Assembly (NCBI GenBank): GCA_002307245.1
Contig: DBTW01000196.1
Span: 39,580 to 53,437, forward strand
Reading direction: 5' to 3'
Source: Spirochaetaceae bacterium UBA1306
GTDB lineage: Bacteria; Spirochaetota; Spirochaetia; Treponematales; Rectinemataceae
DNA length: 13,858 nt
The notes under the pieces were generated by a model. That model was given only the letters and a program-made list of their open reading frames with translations, was not told the DNA's origin and did no database searches. Within the stretch, counting starts at the first letter, position 1. The number at the start of each line of letters is the position of its first letter. Shown in pieces: positions 7,194-13,858 of this stretch. Made by a program: the position numbers and the translations under genes.

Positions 7194-7930
7194 CAGAACA
7201 TCCCCCCGTTGACCGAGATGACTTGCCGCGTTATGTACGAAGCCGCGTCGGAGAGGAGGAAGCATACCGCGGCCGCCGCTTCCTCGGGCCTGCCGGCGCG
7301 GCCCATCGGGATCATGGGAAGGATGTGCTCGAGTGGCGCGTCCTTGATCATGGCCGTCTCCACGATGCCGGGCGCCACGCAATTCGCGGTAATCCCGCGC
7401 GAGGCGAGCTCGACCGCCAGGGCCTTGGTGGCGCCGATGATGCCGGCCTTGGAGGCGCTGTAGTTCACCTGCCCCCGGTTGCCGTTGATGCCGGACACCG
7501 AGGACAGGGTCACGATCCGGCCGCCGCGCCGTGCGCGGACCATCGGCATCACGATCGGCTTGAGCACGTTGTAGAAGCCCCCGAGGTTCGTGCGGATCAC
7601 GCCGTCCCAATCCTCGTCGGTGAGCGCGGGGAAGGCGGCGTCGGCGGTGATCCCCGCGTTGCACACGATGCCGTAATAGGGACCTTTGCCCGCCATGTCG
7701 AGCTCGAGGGCGGCGCGCGAGGCCTCTCGATCCGAGACGTCGAAGCCGAGCATGGACGCCTCGCCTCCCGCCGCCCGGATCTCCTCGACCAGGGCGGCCG
7801 CCTCGGCCTCCCCGCTGCGATAATGCGCGACGATCTCGAAGCCCATCGAAGAGGCCCCGAGGGCGATCGCGCGCCCGATGCCCTTGCTGGCCCCCGTCAC
7901 GAGCACGCGCCGCCTCGGTTCCCCGCTCAT
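7193..7930 (-). CDS. fabG: 3-oxoacyl-ACP reductase, FabG-like (ApeQ-like position)
   Basis: A 245-residue short-chain dehydrogenase that would reduce the 3-keto group of each ACP-bound intermediate with NADPH. Motifs are complete: VLVTGASKGIGRA (nucleotide binding), NAGIT at 91-95, Asn115, Ser144 in TLSSVSG, and the YSASK pair Tyr157/Lys161. NCVAPGIVETAM and the C-terminal ISVNGGMF are typical of FabG. Its ATG lies inside an ATGA four-base overlap with the dehydratase stop, and its own TGA overlaps the next synthase start by one base. Placed between the dehydratase and the second synthase, it is probably dedicated to this pathway. A housekeeping FabG role cannot be ruled out from the sequence alone. 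Confidence 0.93.
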   Translation of the reverse strand: MSGEPRRRVLVTGASKGIGRAIALGASSMGFEIVAHYRSGEAEAAALVEEIRAAGGEASMLGFDVSDREASRAALELDMAGKGPYYGIVCNAGITADAAFPALTDEDWDGVIRTNLGGFYNVLKPIVMPMVRARRGGRIVTLSSVSGINGNRGQVNYSASKAGIIGATKALAVELASRGITANCVAPGIVETAMIKDAPLEHILPMIPMGRAGRPEEAAAAVCFLLSDAASYITRQVISVNGGMF

Positions 7931-8397
7931 GGGTCGATGTCCGTCTCGATGGCGTTGACCACGGCCGTGGTCACGGCCCCGCAGCACTCGGCGGAGCAAG
8001 TGAAGGAAACGACCGGACCGTCGCGCAGGAGCTCGCGCGCCTCGACGCGCACGCGCGCGCCCTCGGGGAAGGTGGGCGCGCCCGCCTTGAACTCCCGCAG
8101 GCCCATCACGAAGCCTATCTTCGGCCTGCCCCCTGTCTCGCGCCGGCCGATGCCGGAGAGGGCCGCTATGCCCTGCGCCATGTACTCGAAGGCTACCCAT
8201 ACCGGCACGCCGCGGGTCCCCTCGTCGTAGAAGGGGCTGGAGGCGCTGGCCACGGCCTCGGCCTCGAAGCTCCCAGCCAGGACGTCCCAGTCCAGGAAGC
8301 GGTCGAGGAGGAACATGCCGCCCTTGTGCGGCACCAATTTTTCGAGCTCGGCCCGCTCGATGGGAGCCCTGCTCCGCGATTCGACCTTCGTCGTCAT
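7927..8397 (-). CDS. 3-hydroxyacyl-ACP dehydratase, hotdog fold (ApeP-like)
   Basis: A 156-residue hotdog-fold protein that would remove water from the 3-hydroxyacyl-ACP made by the reductase, forming the trans double bonds of a polyene. The catalytic pair expected for FabA/FabZ-type dehydratases is visible as His24 in VPHKGGMFLLDR and Glu71 in WVAFEYMAQGIAAL. The later GFVMGLREFKAG and FPEGARVRVEA stretches resemble the ApeP family of aryl polyene clusters more than ordinary FabZ, in which the glutamate motif reads more like EALAQ. GGGAG-type ribosome site (GGGAG) precedes the ATG at 8397. Both ends form ATGA overlaps, with the upstream synthase and the downstream reductase. Confidence 0.88.
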   Translation of the reverse strand: MTTKVESRSRAPIERAELEKLVPHKGGMFLLDRFLDWDVLAGSFEAEAVASASSPFYDEGTRGVPVWVAFEYMAQGIAALSGIGRRETGGRPKIGFVMGLREFKAGAPTFPEGARVRVEARELLRDGPVVSFTCSAECCGAVTTAVVNAIETDIDP

Positions 8398-9602
8398 TCG
8401 ATTCTCCCGAGTATAAGAGCGGCGTCCACTCCCCCGAAGGCGAAGGAGACGCTCATGGATGCTGAAAGGGCGGGGACCTCGCGGCCCGGCTGCGCGAGGT
8501 CGAGGCGGGGGATCGCCTCGTCGCGCTCGCCGTCCCAGAGGTGCGGCGGCAGGAGGCGAGGCGAGGCGAAGCCCCGCGCGGCGTACGAGGACATCGCGAG
8601 CCAGCAGAAACCCAGCTCGACGGCCCCGGCGGCGCCCAGGGTATGCCCCACTGCTCCCTTGGTGGAGGAGGCGGGCACGCCAGCCTCCCCGAAGACGCTC
8701 TCTACGGCGCGGCCCTCCATCGAGTCGTTGAGCTCGGTCCCTGTCCCGTGGAGATTGAGGTAGCCGATGTCGCGGGGAGAGAGCCCCGCGTCGCGCAGCG
8801 CCGCCGACATGGCGGCCGCCGCGCCCCCGCCCGAGGGGTCGGGGGCGGTGAGATGATGGGCGTCCGAGGCCTCGCCGACCCCGAGGAGGCGGAGGCCCTC
8901 GGCGCCCAGGTCGTCGCGGCAGAGCAAGAAGAGGGCCGCGCCCTCCCCCAGCGTGATGCCGCGCCGGTTGCGGCTGAAGGGAAGGCAGCGCTCCGGCGAC
9001 ACAGCCTCGAGGGAGGCGAAGCCGAGGGCCACCGAGTCGGACACTATGTCGGACCCGCCCACGACCGCGGCGTCGCAAATCCCGGCGGCGATCAGCTCGC
9101 GGGCGCGCGCGACGGCGCTGGCCGCGGAGGCGCAGGCGGTCGAGAGCGACATCGTCGGGCCGGACAGGCCGAGGAGTCCCGCGAGGTAGCGCGGGGCGAG
9201 TTCGGCCGATTGGCGATATAGCGAATAGCCTTCGGGGAAGCGCCCCGCTCCGAGGCGGGTCCGGGCCGCCTCGAGGGACTCCTCGGATCCGTTGTCGGTC
9301 GACCCTAGGATCACGGCGACGCGGCGCGGCCCGTAGCGAGAGGCGGCGGCGGCGGACGAATCGGCGATCTGCGATGCCGCCTCGCGGAGCAGGGCGCATA
9401 CCCTATTGCCCCCGGCCTCTCCCGCGGCGGCGACCCGCGATTGCGGCGCGCGCGCGATGGCGAAACCCTTGCCGCCGATCGTCTCGGCCGAGAGCTCGGG
9501 AGGGCGCGCCGAGAGCAGTCCCTCGAGGTTGGCCCGCTTGCCCGAGCCGAGGGCCGTGACGATGCCTAGGTCGACGGCATAGGGCGGCGTCGCGGAGCTC
9601 AT
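8394..9602 (-). CDS. Beta-ketoacyl-ACP synthase, ApeO-like position (KAS fold)
   Basis: A 402-residue thiolase-fold condensing enzyme. The active-site residues are all kept: Cys157 in LSTACASAAS, His285 in NLHGTGTELND and His320 in VGHTLGAAGAVE; GITLGEGAALFLL and SVSFAFGGVDA close the fold. It is therefore a true synthase and not a chain-length factor, which would lack the cysteine. The N-terminus is shorter and more degenerate than in FabF. The start at 9602 is set by an ATGA overlap with the lipoprotein gene; the open frame running on to 10133 is an antiphase reading of that gene. In known APE pathways the equivalent enzyme works as a heterodimer with a chain-length factor, which is not found in this window. 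Confidence 0.9.
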   Translation of the reverse strand: MSSATPPYAVDLGIVTALGSGKRANLEGLLSARPPELSAETIGGKGFAIARAPQSRVAAAGEAGGNRVCALLREAASQIADSSAAAASRYGPRRVAVILGSTDNGSEESLEAARTRLGAGRFPEGYSLYRQSAELAPRYLAGLLGLSGPTMSLSTACASAASAVARARELIAAGICDAAVVGGSDIVSDSVALGFASLEAVSPERCLPFSRNRRGITLGEGAALFLLCRDDLGAEGLRLLGVGEASDAHHLTAPDPSGGGAAAAMSAALRDAGLSPRDIGYLNLHGTGTELNDSMEGRAVESVFGEAGVPASSTKGAVGHTLGAAGAVELGFCWLAMSSYAARGFASPRLLPPHLWDGERDEAIPRLDLAQPGREVPALSASMSVSFAFGGVDAALILGRIE

Positions 9603-10198
9603 TCGGCCACCCGGATCTCGTAGGAATAGCCGCGGAGCTCGTTCTCGTAGCGCAAGAGACCCGGGGAGTACTCTATCTTGACGATCTCGCGGCCAGCGCG
9701 CGAGAGCCTGCGTTCGCGGGTCGAGCCCTCGCCCGACTCCGTGAGTTCGAGGCCGCGAGGGGCCAGGGCGTCCCTCAGGGCCGCGAAGGGATAATAGGCG
9801 AGCTGGAAGTCGGCCACGAGGTACTCGGGGCTGGAGCCCGGGAGGCCCACCGGGGAGAAGAAACGGATGCCCTTGGATTTCGCGTATGCGAGGTCGAAGA
9901 CCTGCGTGCCCATGGCGTCGAGGCCGACCATGTCGATCGACCCCGAATCGGCCTTGGCGTAGGCGACGAGGAAATAGGTCTTGCCGCCGTAGCTGCCCTT
10001 GACATTCTGGGCGAGGTCCAGGGGCGCGTCCAGGAGAGCGGTGTCCAGCAGGGGAAGCCTTAGGTCGTCGGTTATGAAGAAGGGGTTCGGTTGACGGTAT
10101 CCTCCATCGGCCTGTAGACTCCGGCAGGAGCAAAGGAGAGCGGCGGCGCCGATGAAAGCTAGCGAGACGAGGGCGGAAGGCAAAGCGCGAGAAGGCAA
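9599..10198 (-). CDS. DUF3261-like lipoprotein (ApeN-like position)
   Basis: A 199-residue predicted lipoprotein. A hydrophobic signal (PSALVSLAFIGAAALLCSC) leads to a lipobox LCSC with Cys25 as the likely lipidated residue; a cysteine at -2 is unusual. The mature part contains repeated YFLVAYAK / GLDAMGTQVFDLAY-like strands and a central RFFSPVGLPGSS region, consistent with the DUF3261 proteins commonly found in aryl polyene clusters. Its function is not established; a role at the outer membrane in placing the lipid product is inferred from context. The only upstream start is TTG at 10198 with a GGGGG stretch seven bases away; a second TTG at 10183 would shorten the signal. The 5' end overlaps the opposite-strand transferase gene by 47 bases if that gene starts at 10152. 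Confidence 0.75.
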   Translation of the reverse strand: MPSRALPSALVSLAFIGAAALLCSCRSLQADGGYRQPNPFFITDDLRLPLLDTALLDAPLDLAQNVKGSYGGKTYFLVAYAKADSGSIDMVGLDAMGTQVFDLAYAKSKGIRFFSPVGLPGSSPEYLVADFQLAYYPFAALRDALAPRGLELTESGEGSTRERRLSRAGREIVKIEYSPGLLRYENELRGYSYEIRVAE

Positions 10199-10946
10199 GG
10201 AAGACCCCCGAGCCGAAGATTATTATCGTCGAATTTATCTCGGTATCGTTGATTGTGCAAGTACGGCCTTCGATCCGGAGGAGGCGATGGCCCTCCTCGA
10301 CGACGACGAGAGGGCGCGGTCATCCGCCTTCGGAAGCCCGTCGCGTAGGGCGGAGTTCCTCGCCGGGCGCCTCGCCGCCAAGCTGCTGATCGCTTCCATG
10401 CTCGGCATCGACGCTCGCCGCGCCTCCATCACCCTCGATCCCGAGGGCAAGCCGGGGGCCGAGGGCGGGATACGCTTGAGCATAGCCCATTCGGGCGGCG
10501 TCGCCCTCTGCGCCGCGGCCCGATTCGGCCTCGGCGCCGATATAGAACGGGCCTCGTCCCGGCGGCACATCGATTCCATAGCCGGCTTCGCCTTCTCCGA
10601 GGCCGAGCGCGACGGACTCCGCGGCCCGGGGCGCGAGGAGCGCTTCTTCGCGCTCTGGACCCTGAAGGAGGCGCACTTGAAGCGACTCGGCCTCGGCTTA
10701 GGATCGATCCGCGACGCCCCCGCCTTCGAGCTTGGCCCCGGGGCGACCCTCGCCGCCGTGCCGGACGCCGCCGGCTGCGGATACCTCTGCCTCGCACTAG
10801 GCGCGAGCCACGTCGCCTCGATCGCCCACGACCGCCTTCACGACGCCCCGGAGCTCGCCTTCCTCCCGAGCCTCTCCCCGCCGGAGGGGCTCAAGCCCCG
10901 CGCGCTTTACGCGACCGGCCCAGGCGGGCCGCGATGGGCGCGATAA
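10152..10946 (+). CDS. 4'-phosphopantetheinyl transferase, Sfp type
   Basis: This enzyme moves the phosphopantetheine arm of CoA onto the serine of acyl carrier proteins, which the neighbouring synthases need. Sfp-family motifs are clear: FLAGRLAAKLLI (69-80), RLSIAHSGGVALC (108-120, with His113), GLGADIE with metal-binding Asp130 and Glu132, and FFALWTLKEAHLKRLGLGLG with Trp169, Lys172 and Glu173. It is on the opposite strand to the rest of the cluster and overlaps both neighbours. ATG 10152 is the only ATG before the first expected strand (RIYLGIVD, 27-34), with AAGGAG 13 bases upstream, rather far. ATG 10287 has a better GGAGG but would remove that strand, so the start is uncertain. The tail after about residue 240 is low in recognisable features. 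Confidence 0.9.
   Translation: MKASETRAEGKAREGKEDPRAEDYYRRIYLGIVDCASTAFDPEEAMALLDDDERARSSAFGSPSRRAEFLAGRLAAKLLIASMLGIDARRASITLDPEGKPGAEGGIRLSIAHSGGVALCAAARFGLGADIERASSRRHIDSIAGFAFSEAERDGLRGPGREERFFALWTLKEAHLKRLGLGLGSIRDAPAFELGPGATLAAVPDAAGCGYLCLALGASHVASIAHDRLHDAPELAFLPSLSPPEGLKPRALYATGPGGPRWAR
10217..10260. promoter_or_regulatory. AT-rich patch at the divergent lipoprotein/transferase starts
   Basis: This short stretch is far richer in A and T than its surroundings. On the minus strand it contains TTGCAC (10260-10255), 17 bases, then TAAATT (10237-10232), and also GATAAT (10227-10222), all upstream of the lipoprotein TTG at 10198. It is a plausible internal promoter for the lipoprotein-to-purK genes, but the boxes are imperfect. 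If the transferase really begins at 10287, this patch would be intergenic and could serve both directions. Confidence 0.3.
10886..10930. repeat. Two small hairpins in the convergent gene overlap
   Basis: GGGGCTCAAGCCCC (10886-10899) and GGCCCAGGCGGGCC (10917-10930) can each fold into a five-base-pair GC stem with a four-base loop. They lie where the 3' ends of the transferase (plus) and the exporter (minus) overlap by 56 bases, and the first covers the exporter stop codon. Neither is followed by a T run on either strand, so they are not typical Rho-independent terminators. Confidence 0.35.
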
Positions 10947-13290
10947 GGTAGGATCCGGCGGTGCCGATCGTCAGCACGTAGCCGAAGACCTTCGCCGGGA
11001 GGAAGGAGCAGAAGGCGAGCGCCGCGTACGAGATGAAGGTCGTGATCATCGCGAGGAAGATACCGATCGCCGTCACCTTCGGATGCTTCGCCCCGTCGTA
11101 GTAGAAGATCGCGTAATCCACGCCCGTCCCGAGTATGAGCATGAGGCCGATCACCGCGAAGACGTTGAAGGGCAGGCCCAGGAGGCCGAGGCCCGCCGAG
11201 GCTAGGACGCTCGACAGCAGCGGGGCGGCGACGATGGCCGCCGCCGCGCGCGGGCCGTAGAAGGGCCAGAGCCCTGCGAAAGTCACCAGGTAGGCGACCG
11301 CGAGCAGGATCATCCCGAAGAAGCTGAAGCGGTCTAGCACCGAGCTGACGTCGCTGACGGTATCCACGAGACTGACGCCCGCCGCCTCGCGCTCGACCTT
11401 CTTGAGCGCCGCCTTATCCTCGACGCCGAGAAGCATGACCGCCGAGAAGCTCTCGCCCTCGACCCGGCCTATCCAGAGACTGCTGGCGAGGCCGGAGAAT
11501 TTGCGGCCGAAGAAATCCTCGGGCCCGACGGTCCTGCCGGCGTGGGCGGCGAAATCTGCCCGGAAGGTCGCGGCCTCCGCGTCCGTGAAGCCGAGTGCCT
11601 CCATCTGCGCCCCGGACAGCGGCATCAGCCTATCCGCGACCAGGCGGTAGGACGCTTCCTGCCTCGCCTTCGATGGCAGGAGCATGCTCGTCGCCATGAA
11701 GGACCGAAGGGCTCCGGCCTGGGCCGAGGCGGAAAGCCTCGCGCAGAGAGCCTCCTCGCGCGCGAGGAGCTCCTCGTCGCTCGACCCGCGCACGATGAAG
11801 TATTGCCCCGAGCTCCCGAGGCCGAGCACCGACGCGGCTTCGCGCTCGCTGGCGCCGAGCTCGGGCGACACCGTATAGAGCGTCCGGATGTCGTTGCCGG
11901 CCCCCAGCCTCGCGAGGCCCAGGACCGAGGCGCCCGCGAGTGCCGCGACCAACGCGAAACGCAGGGGCGCGGGCGAGCGATGCAGGCGCCCATAGGCGCC
12001 CAGGACGGCGTCGGAAAAACCGAGGGGCAGGCGCCTCGACCCCGGCCGCGGCGCATGGATCCGCCCGAAGAGGAGGACCTCGGTCGCGAAGGACCCGACG
12101 AGGCCGAAGATGGAGAAGACCGCTATCTGCCTGAGGAGGGGGAAGGGCGCGGCCAGGAGCGCGAAGTAGCTGATCAATGTGGTCACCAGGCCCAAGGTAA
12201 TCTGGCCGAGGACGCGCTTCAGCACCGAGGCCCCGTCGCGAGGCTCGTCGGGGTTCTTCCACTCGGCAAAGAAGAGCAGGGCGAAATCAACCGCGTTGCC
12301 GATGAGGCTCGTGCCGAAGAGGAGGGTGAAGATGTGCACCTGGCCGAAGATCAGGTTCGTAGCGGCCAGGGCCGCGCCGATCCCGGCGAGGAGCGAGAAG
12401 AGGGTCGCCGCGATCGGCATGACGGACATGAAGAAGAGCAGGGTGAGGCCGAGAGTGAGGGCCGTGGCGACGGCTGAGATGACCGCGATCTCGCCCTGGG
12501 CGGATTGGGAGCTCTCGTAGGTATGGAAGGGGACCCCGGAATAAACTACACGAAGCCCGGGGTTGGCCTTGATTTGGGCGTCGCACAACGCGCGCAGCTC
12601 GGGCACGAAGTCGCCGCCCCGGCCCGATCCGACCGAGGCCCCTTTCAGCTTCCCGATGACGAGGACGTACCAAGTCCCGTCCTTCTGGGCGGCGAGGACG
12701 CCGTCCTTGGGCGATACGGATAGGCCCTGCAGGAGCCCCGATCCCAGCAAGGCCCGGAGCGAGCTCGAGGACAGGGCGAAGGGGTCGAGGTCGAGGCGCC
12801 CGAGCGTCCCTATCGAAAGGGGGCTGTAGATGTCGCGAAGAGCGTCGCGCGCGACCTGGGAACCCTTGCCCGCCTCGAGGTCGCGCCGGGTCCCGTCGGG
12901 CAGCAGGGAATAGCGGTTGTCGAAGAGATAGTCGGAGAAGGAGCCGTAGATGCCCTCGTCCACGTGGAGCGTCAGGGATTCGAGCTCCGGATGTCCCTTG
13001 GCCCCGGCGCAGATGCCCTCGGCGCAGGCCTCGGCGCGCTCGAAGTCGGCGTCGCCGACGATGAGGTAGAAACCGCCGTTCGCGGCTCCGCTCATCCTCC
13101 GCTCCGCCGCATCGAGCGCCTTGTCGGAGCCGAAGTCGGGCAGGATGGACATGATGTTCGTGTCGACAATCAACGGCCGGAAGGCCAGGCCCGCGGCGAG
13201 GAGGGCCGCGTTGGCTAAGGCCCAGATCCAGGCGTGGGAGCGCCTCGTGCGACCCCAAAGGGCATAGGCCCTAGAAAACGAAGAGTCCAC
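10891..13290 (-). CDS. MMPL/RND-family exporter (ApeM-like position)
   Basis: A 799-residue inner-membrane exporter of the MMPL/COG4258 type. The layout is the RND pattern in two halves: a first membrane segment (about 22-40), a periplasmic domain (about 41-267), a five-helix block (about 268-408), another single segment (about 442-462), a second periplasmic domain (about 463-650) and a final block (about 654-790). Each half keeps the intramembrane aspartate motif expected for proton coupling: GNAVDFALLFF with Asp335 and GTGVDYAIFYY with Asp725. In APE clusters such exporters are thought to carry the lipid-like product from the inner membrane. The GTG start at 13290 has a GGAGG nine bases upstream (13304-13300) and overlaps the LolA-like gene by 20 bases. 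The 3' end overlaps the opposite-strand transferase by 56 bases. Confidence 0.92.
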   Translation of the reverse strand: MDSSFSRAYALWGRTRRSHAWIWALANAALLAAGLAFRPLIVDTNIMSILPDFGSDKALDAAERRMSGAANGGFYLIVGDADFERAEACAEGICAGAKGHPELESLTLHVDEGIYGSFSDYLFDNRYSLLPDGTRRDLEAGKGSQVARDALRDIYSPLSIGTLGRLDLDPFALSSSSLRALLGSGLLQGLSVSPKDGVLAAQKDGTWYVLVIGKLKGASVGSGRGGDFVPELRALCDAQIKANPGLRVVYSGVPFHTYESSQSAQGEIAVISAVATALTLGLTLLFFMSVMPIAATLFSLLAGIGAALAATNLIFGQVHIFTLLFGTSLIGNAVDFALLFFAEWKNPDEPRDGASVLKRVLGQITLGLVTTLISYFALLAAPFPLLRQIAVFSIFGLVGSFATEVLLFGRIHAPRPGSRRLPLGFSDAVLGAYGRLHRSPAPLRFALVAALAGASVLGLARLGAGNDIRTLYTVSPELGASEREAASVLGLGSSGQYFIVRGSSDEELLAREEALCARLSASAQAGALRSFMATSMLLPSKARQEASYRLVADRLMPLSGAQMEALGFTDAEAATFRADFAAHAGRTVGPEDFFGRKFSGLASSLWIGRVEGESFSAVMLLGVEDKAALKKVEREAAGVSLVDTVSDVSSVLDRFSFFGMILLAVAYLVTFAGLWPFYGPRAAAAIVAAPLLSSVLASAGLGLLGLPFNVFAVIGLMLILGTGVDYAIFYYDGAKHPKVTAIGIFLAMITTFISYAALAFCSFLPAKVFGYVLTIGTAGSYLIAPIAARLGRSRKARGA

Positions 13291-13858
13291 GTTCGCTCGC
13301 CTCCAGCCCGTCGGCCCGCCTCGTCGTCGTGAAAGAATAGGTCACGGCGTCGCCTGTGGCCTCGACGAGCCTCATCGACCTGATCGAATCGCCGCCCTCG
13401 ACGAGGATAGAGGCGGCTATGTCGCGCACTGCCTTTTCCTTCGGGATCAGGCCCAGCCGCCAGGAGGAGGCGTCGCCCTGGAAATAGACCGCGAACTCGG
13501 CCTCGAGGGCCGCCGTGGAGCCTGAGAACACCGCCTGCATCGTGTCCGCGATGCGCTTGAAGACCGCGCTGTCCTTGGAGTCGAGGACGCTCGTCGCGCC
13601 CTCCGGAGACCTCTGCACGAGACGGGTCGGAGTCATGATGACGGTGGAGGGGAAGGGGGCCAGGACCTTCCAGTAGACGCCGTCCTTCGCCGAGAAGATG
13701 AAATCCCCCTTCGACGAGAGATCGCGCCCGAGCCGCTTGATCCGCTTGGTCTGGACGAAGGTTCCGGACACGACCGCCTTTTCGGCGAGCCTGCCGAACG
13801 AGTCGTTCATCGCGACCCTCGTCCTCGCGTCGACGGGCCGCGAGAAGACCTCGTCGGG
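13271..13858 (-). CDS. LolA-like outer-membrane lipoprotein carrier family protein (ApeL-like; 5' end probably beyond window)
   Basis: LolA-related periplasmic carrier that, in APE clusters, is thought to help move the product or a lipoprotein toward the outer membrane. Family-like features are LAEKAVVSGTFVQTKRIKRL near the start of the mature fold, SKGDFIFSAKDGVYWKVLAP, and FPSTVIMTPTRLVQRSPEG. The first ATG in the window (13810) gives 179 residues with no signal peptide, which a periplasmic protein needs. The same frame stays open for 16 more codons to the window edge, so the gene most likely starts further right and is partial here. A GAGG seven bases before 13810 keeps the short form possible. 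Its stop lies 20 bases inside the exporter gene. Confidence 0.78.
   Translation of the reverse strand, partial: PDEVFSRPVDARTRVAMNDSFGRLAEKAVVSGTFVQTKRIKRLGRDLSSKGDFIFSAKDGVYWKVLAPFPSTVIMTPTRLVQRSPEGATSVLDSKDSAVFKRIADTMQAVFSGSTAALEAEFAVYFQGDASSWRLGLIPKEKAVRDIAASILVEGGDSIRSMRLVEATGDAVTYSFTTTRRADGLEASERGLFVF

Noticed and set aside
7223..8230. Plus-strand open frame opposite the reductase and dehydratase
   Set aside because: No recognisable domain, composition typical of an antisense shadow, and both opposite genes are complete with their catalytic residues.
7927..9399. Long minus-strand frame ending in the dehydratase
   Set aside because: The upstream two thirds are an out-of-phase, arginine-rich reading of the ketosynthase gene; the dehydratase begins at 8397 with a ribosome site.
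8394..10133. Apparent 579-residue fusion of extra N-terminus to the ketosynthase
   Set aside because: The extra part is the wrong phase of the lipoprotein gene. The ATGA overlap at 9599-9602 marks the real start.

Overview
The window is high-GC bacterial chromosome. Genes are packed tightly, and no stretch longer than about 75 bases lacks a gene. Several starts are GTG or TTG, and AGG and ATA codons are freely used. The chemoreceptor signalling region and the loose lipobox of the lipoprotein would fit a GC-rich member of Spirochaetota. That placement is an inference from style, not a proof; other Gram-negative lineages remain possible. Proteins for outer-membrane lipid or lipoprotein traffic indicate a cell with two membranes.

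Left part (1-3729, minus strand): the N-terminal 512 residues of a methyl-accepting chemotaxis receptor run off the left edge. Next come a stand-alone B3/B4 tRNA-binding-domain protein and a MocR-type regulator (GntR DNA-binding domain fused to an aminotransferase fold). The MocR gene is divergent from an EamA/DMT membrane exporter (3823-4725, plus). The gap between those two holds a pair of 11-bp direct repeats exactly 30 bp apart, a strong candidate for the MocR operator.

Right part (4766-13858, nearly all minus strand) reads, in transcription order: LolA-like protein, MMPL/RND-type exporter, DUF3261-type lipoprotein, beta-ketoacyl synthase, hotdog dehydratase, FabG-like ketoreductase, second beta-ketoacyl synthase, then purK. 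The order matches the export and elongation half of aryl polyene (APE) pigment clusters (apeL-M-N-O-P-Q-R as I remember it). From the lipoprotein to purK, neighbours overlap by 4 nt or 1 nt or are 1 nt apart, so this is almost certainly one translationally coupled operon. A 4'-phosphopantetheinyl transferase gene, needed to activate the acyl carrier proteins, lies on the opposite strand inside the cluster and overlaps both neighbours.

Expected working: carrier proteins encoded elsewhere are primed by the transferase. The synthases, reductase and dehydratase extend and desaturate a polyene chain. The exporter, LolA-like protein and lipoprotein move the product to the outer membrane. The chain-length factor, carrier proteins, adenylating ligase and acyltransferases of a full APE system are not in the window and would be expected beyond the right edge. 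purK, a purine biosynthesis gene, is a surprising last member. No RNA genes, CRISPR arrays or insertion sequences were seen.
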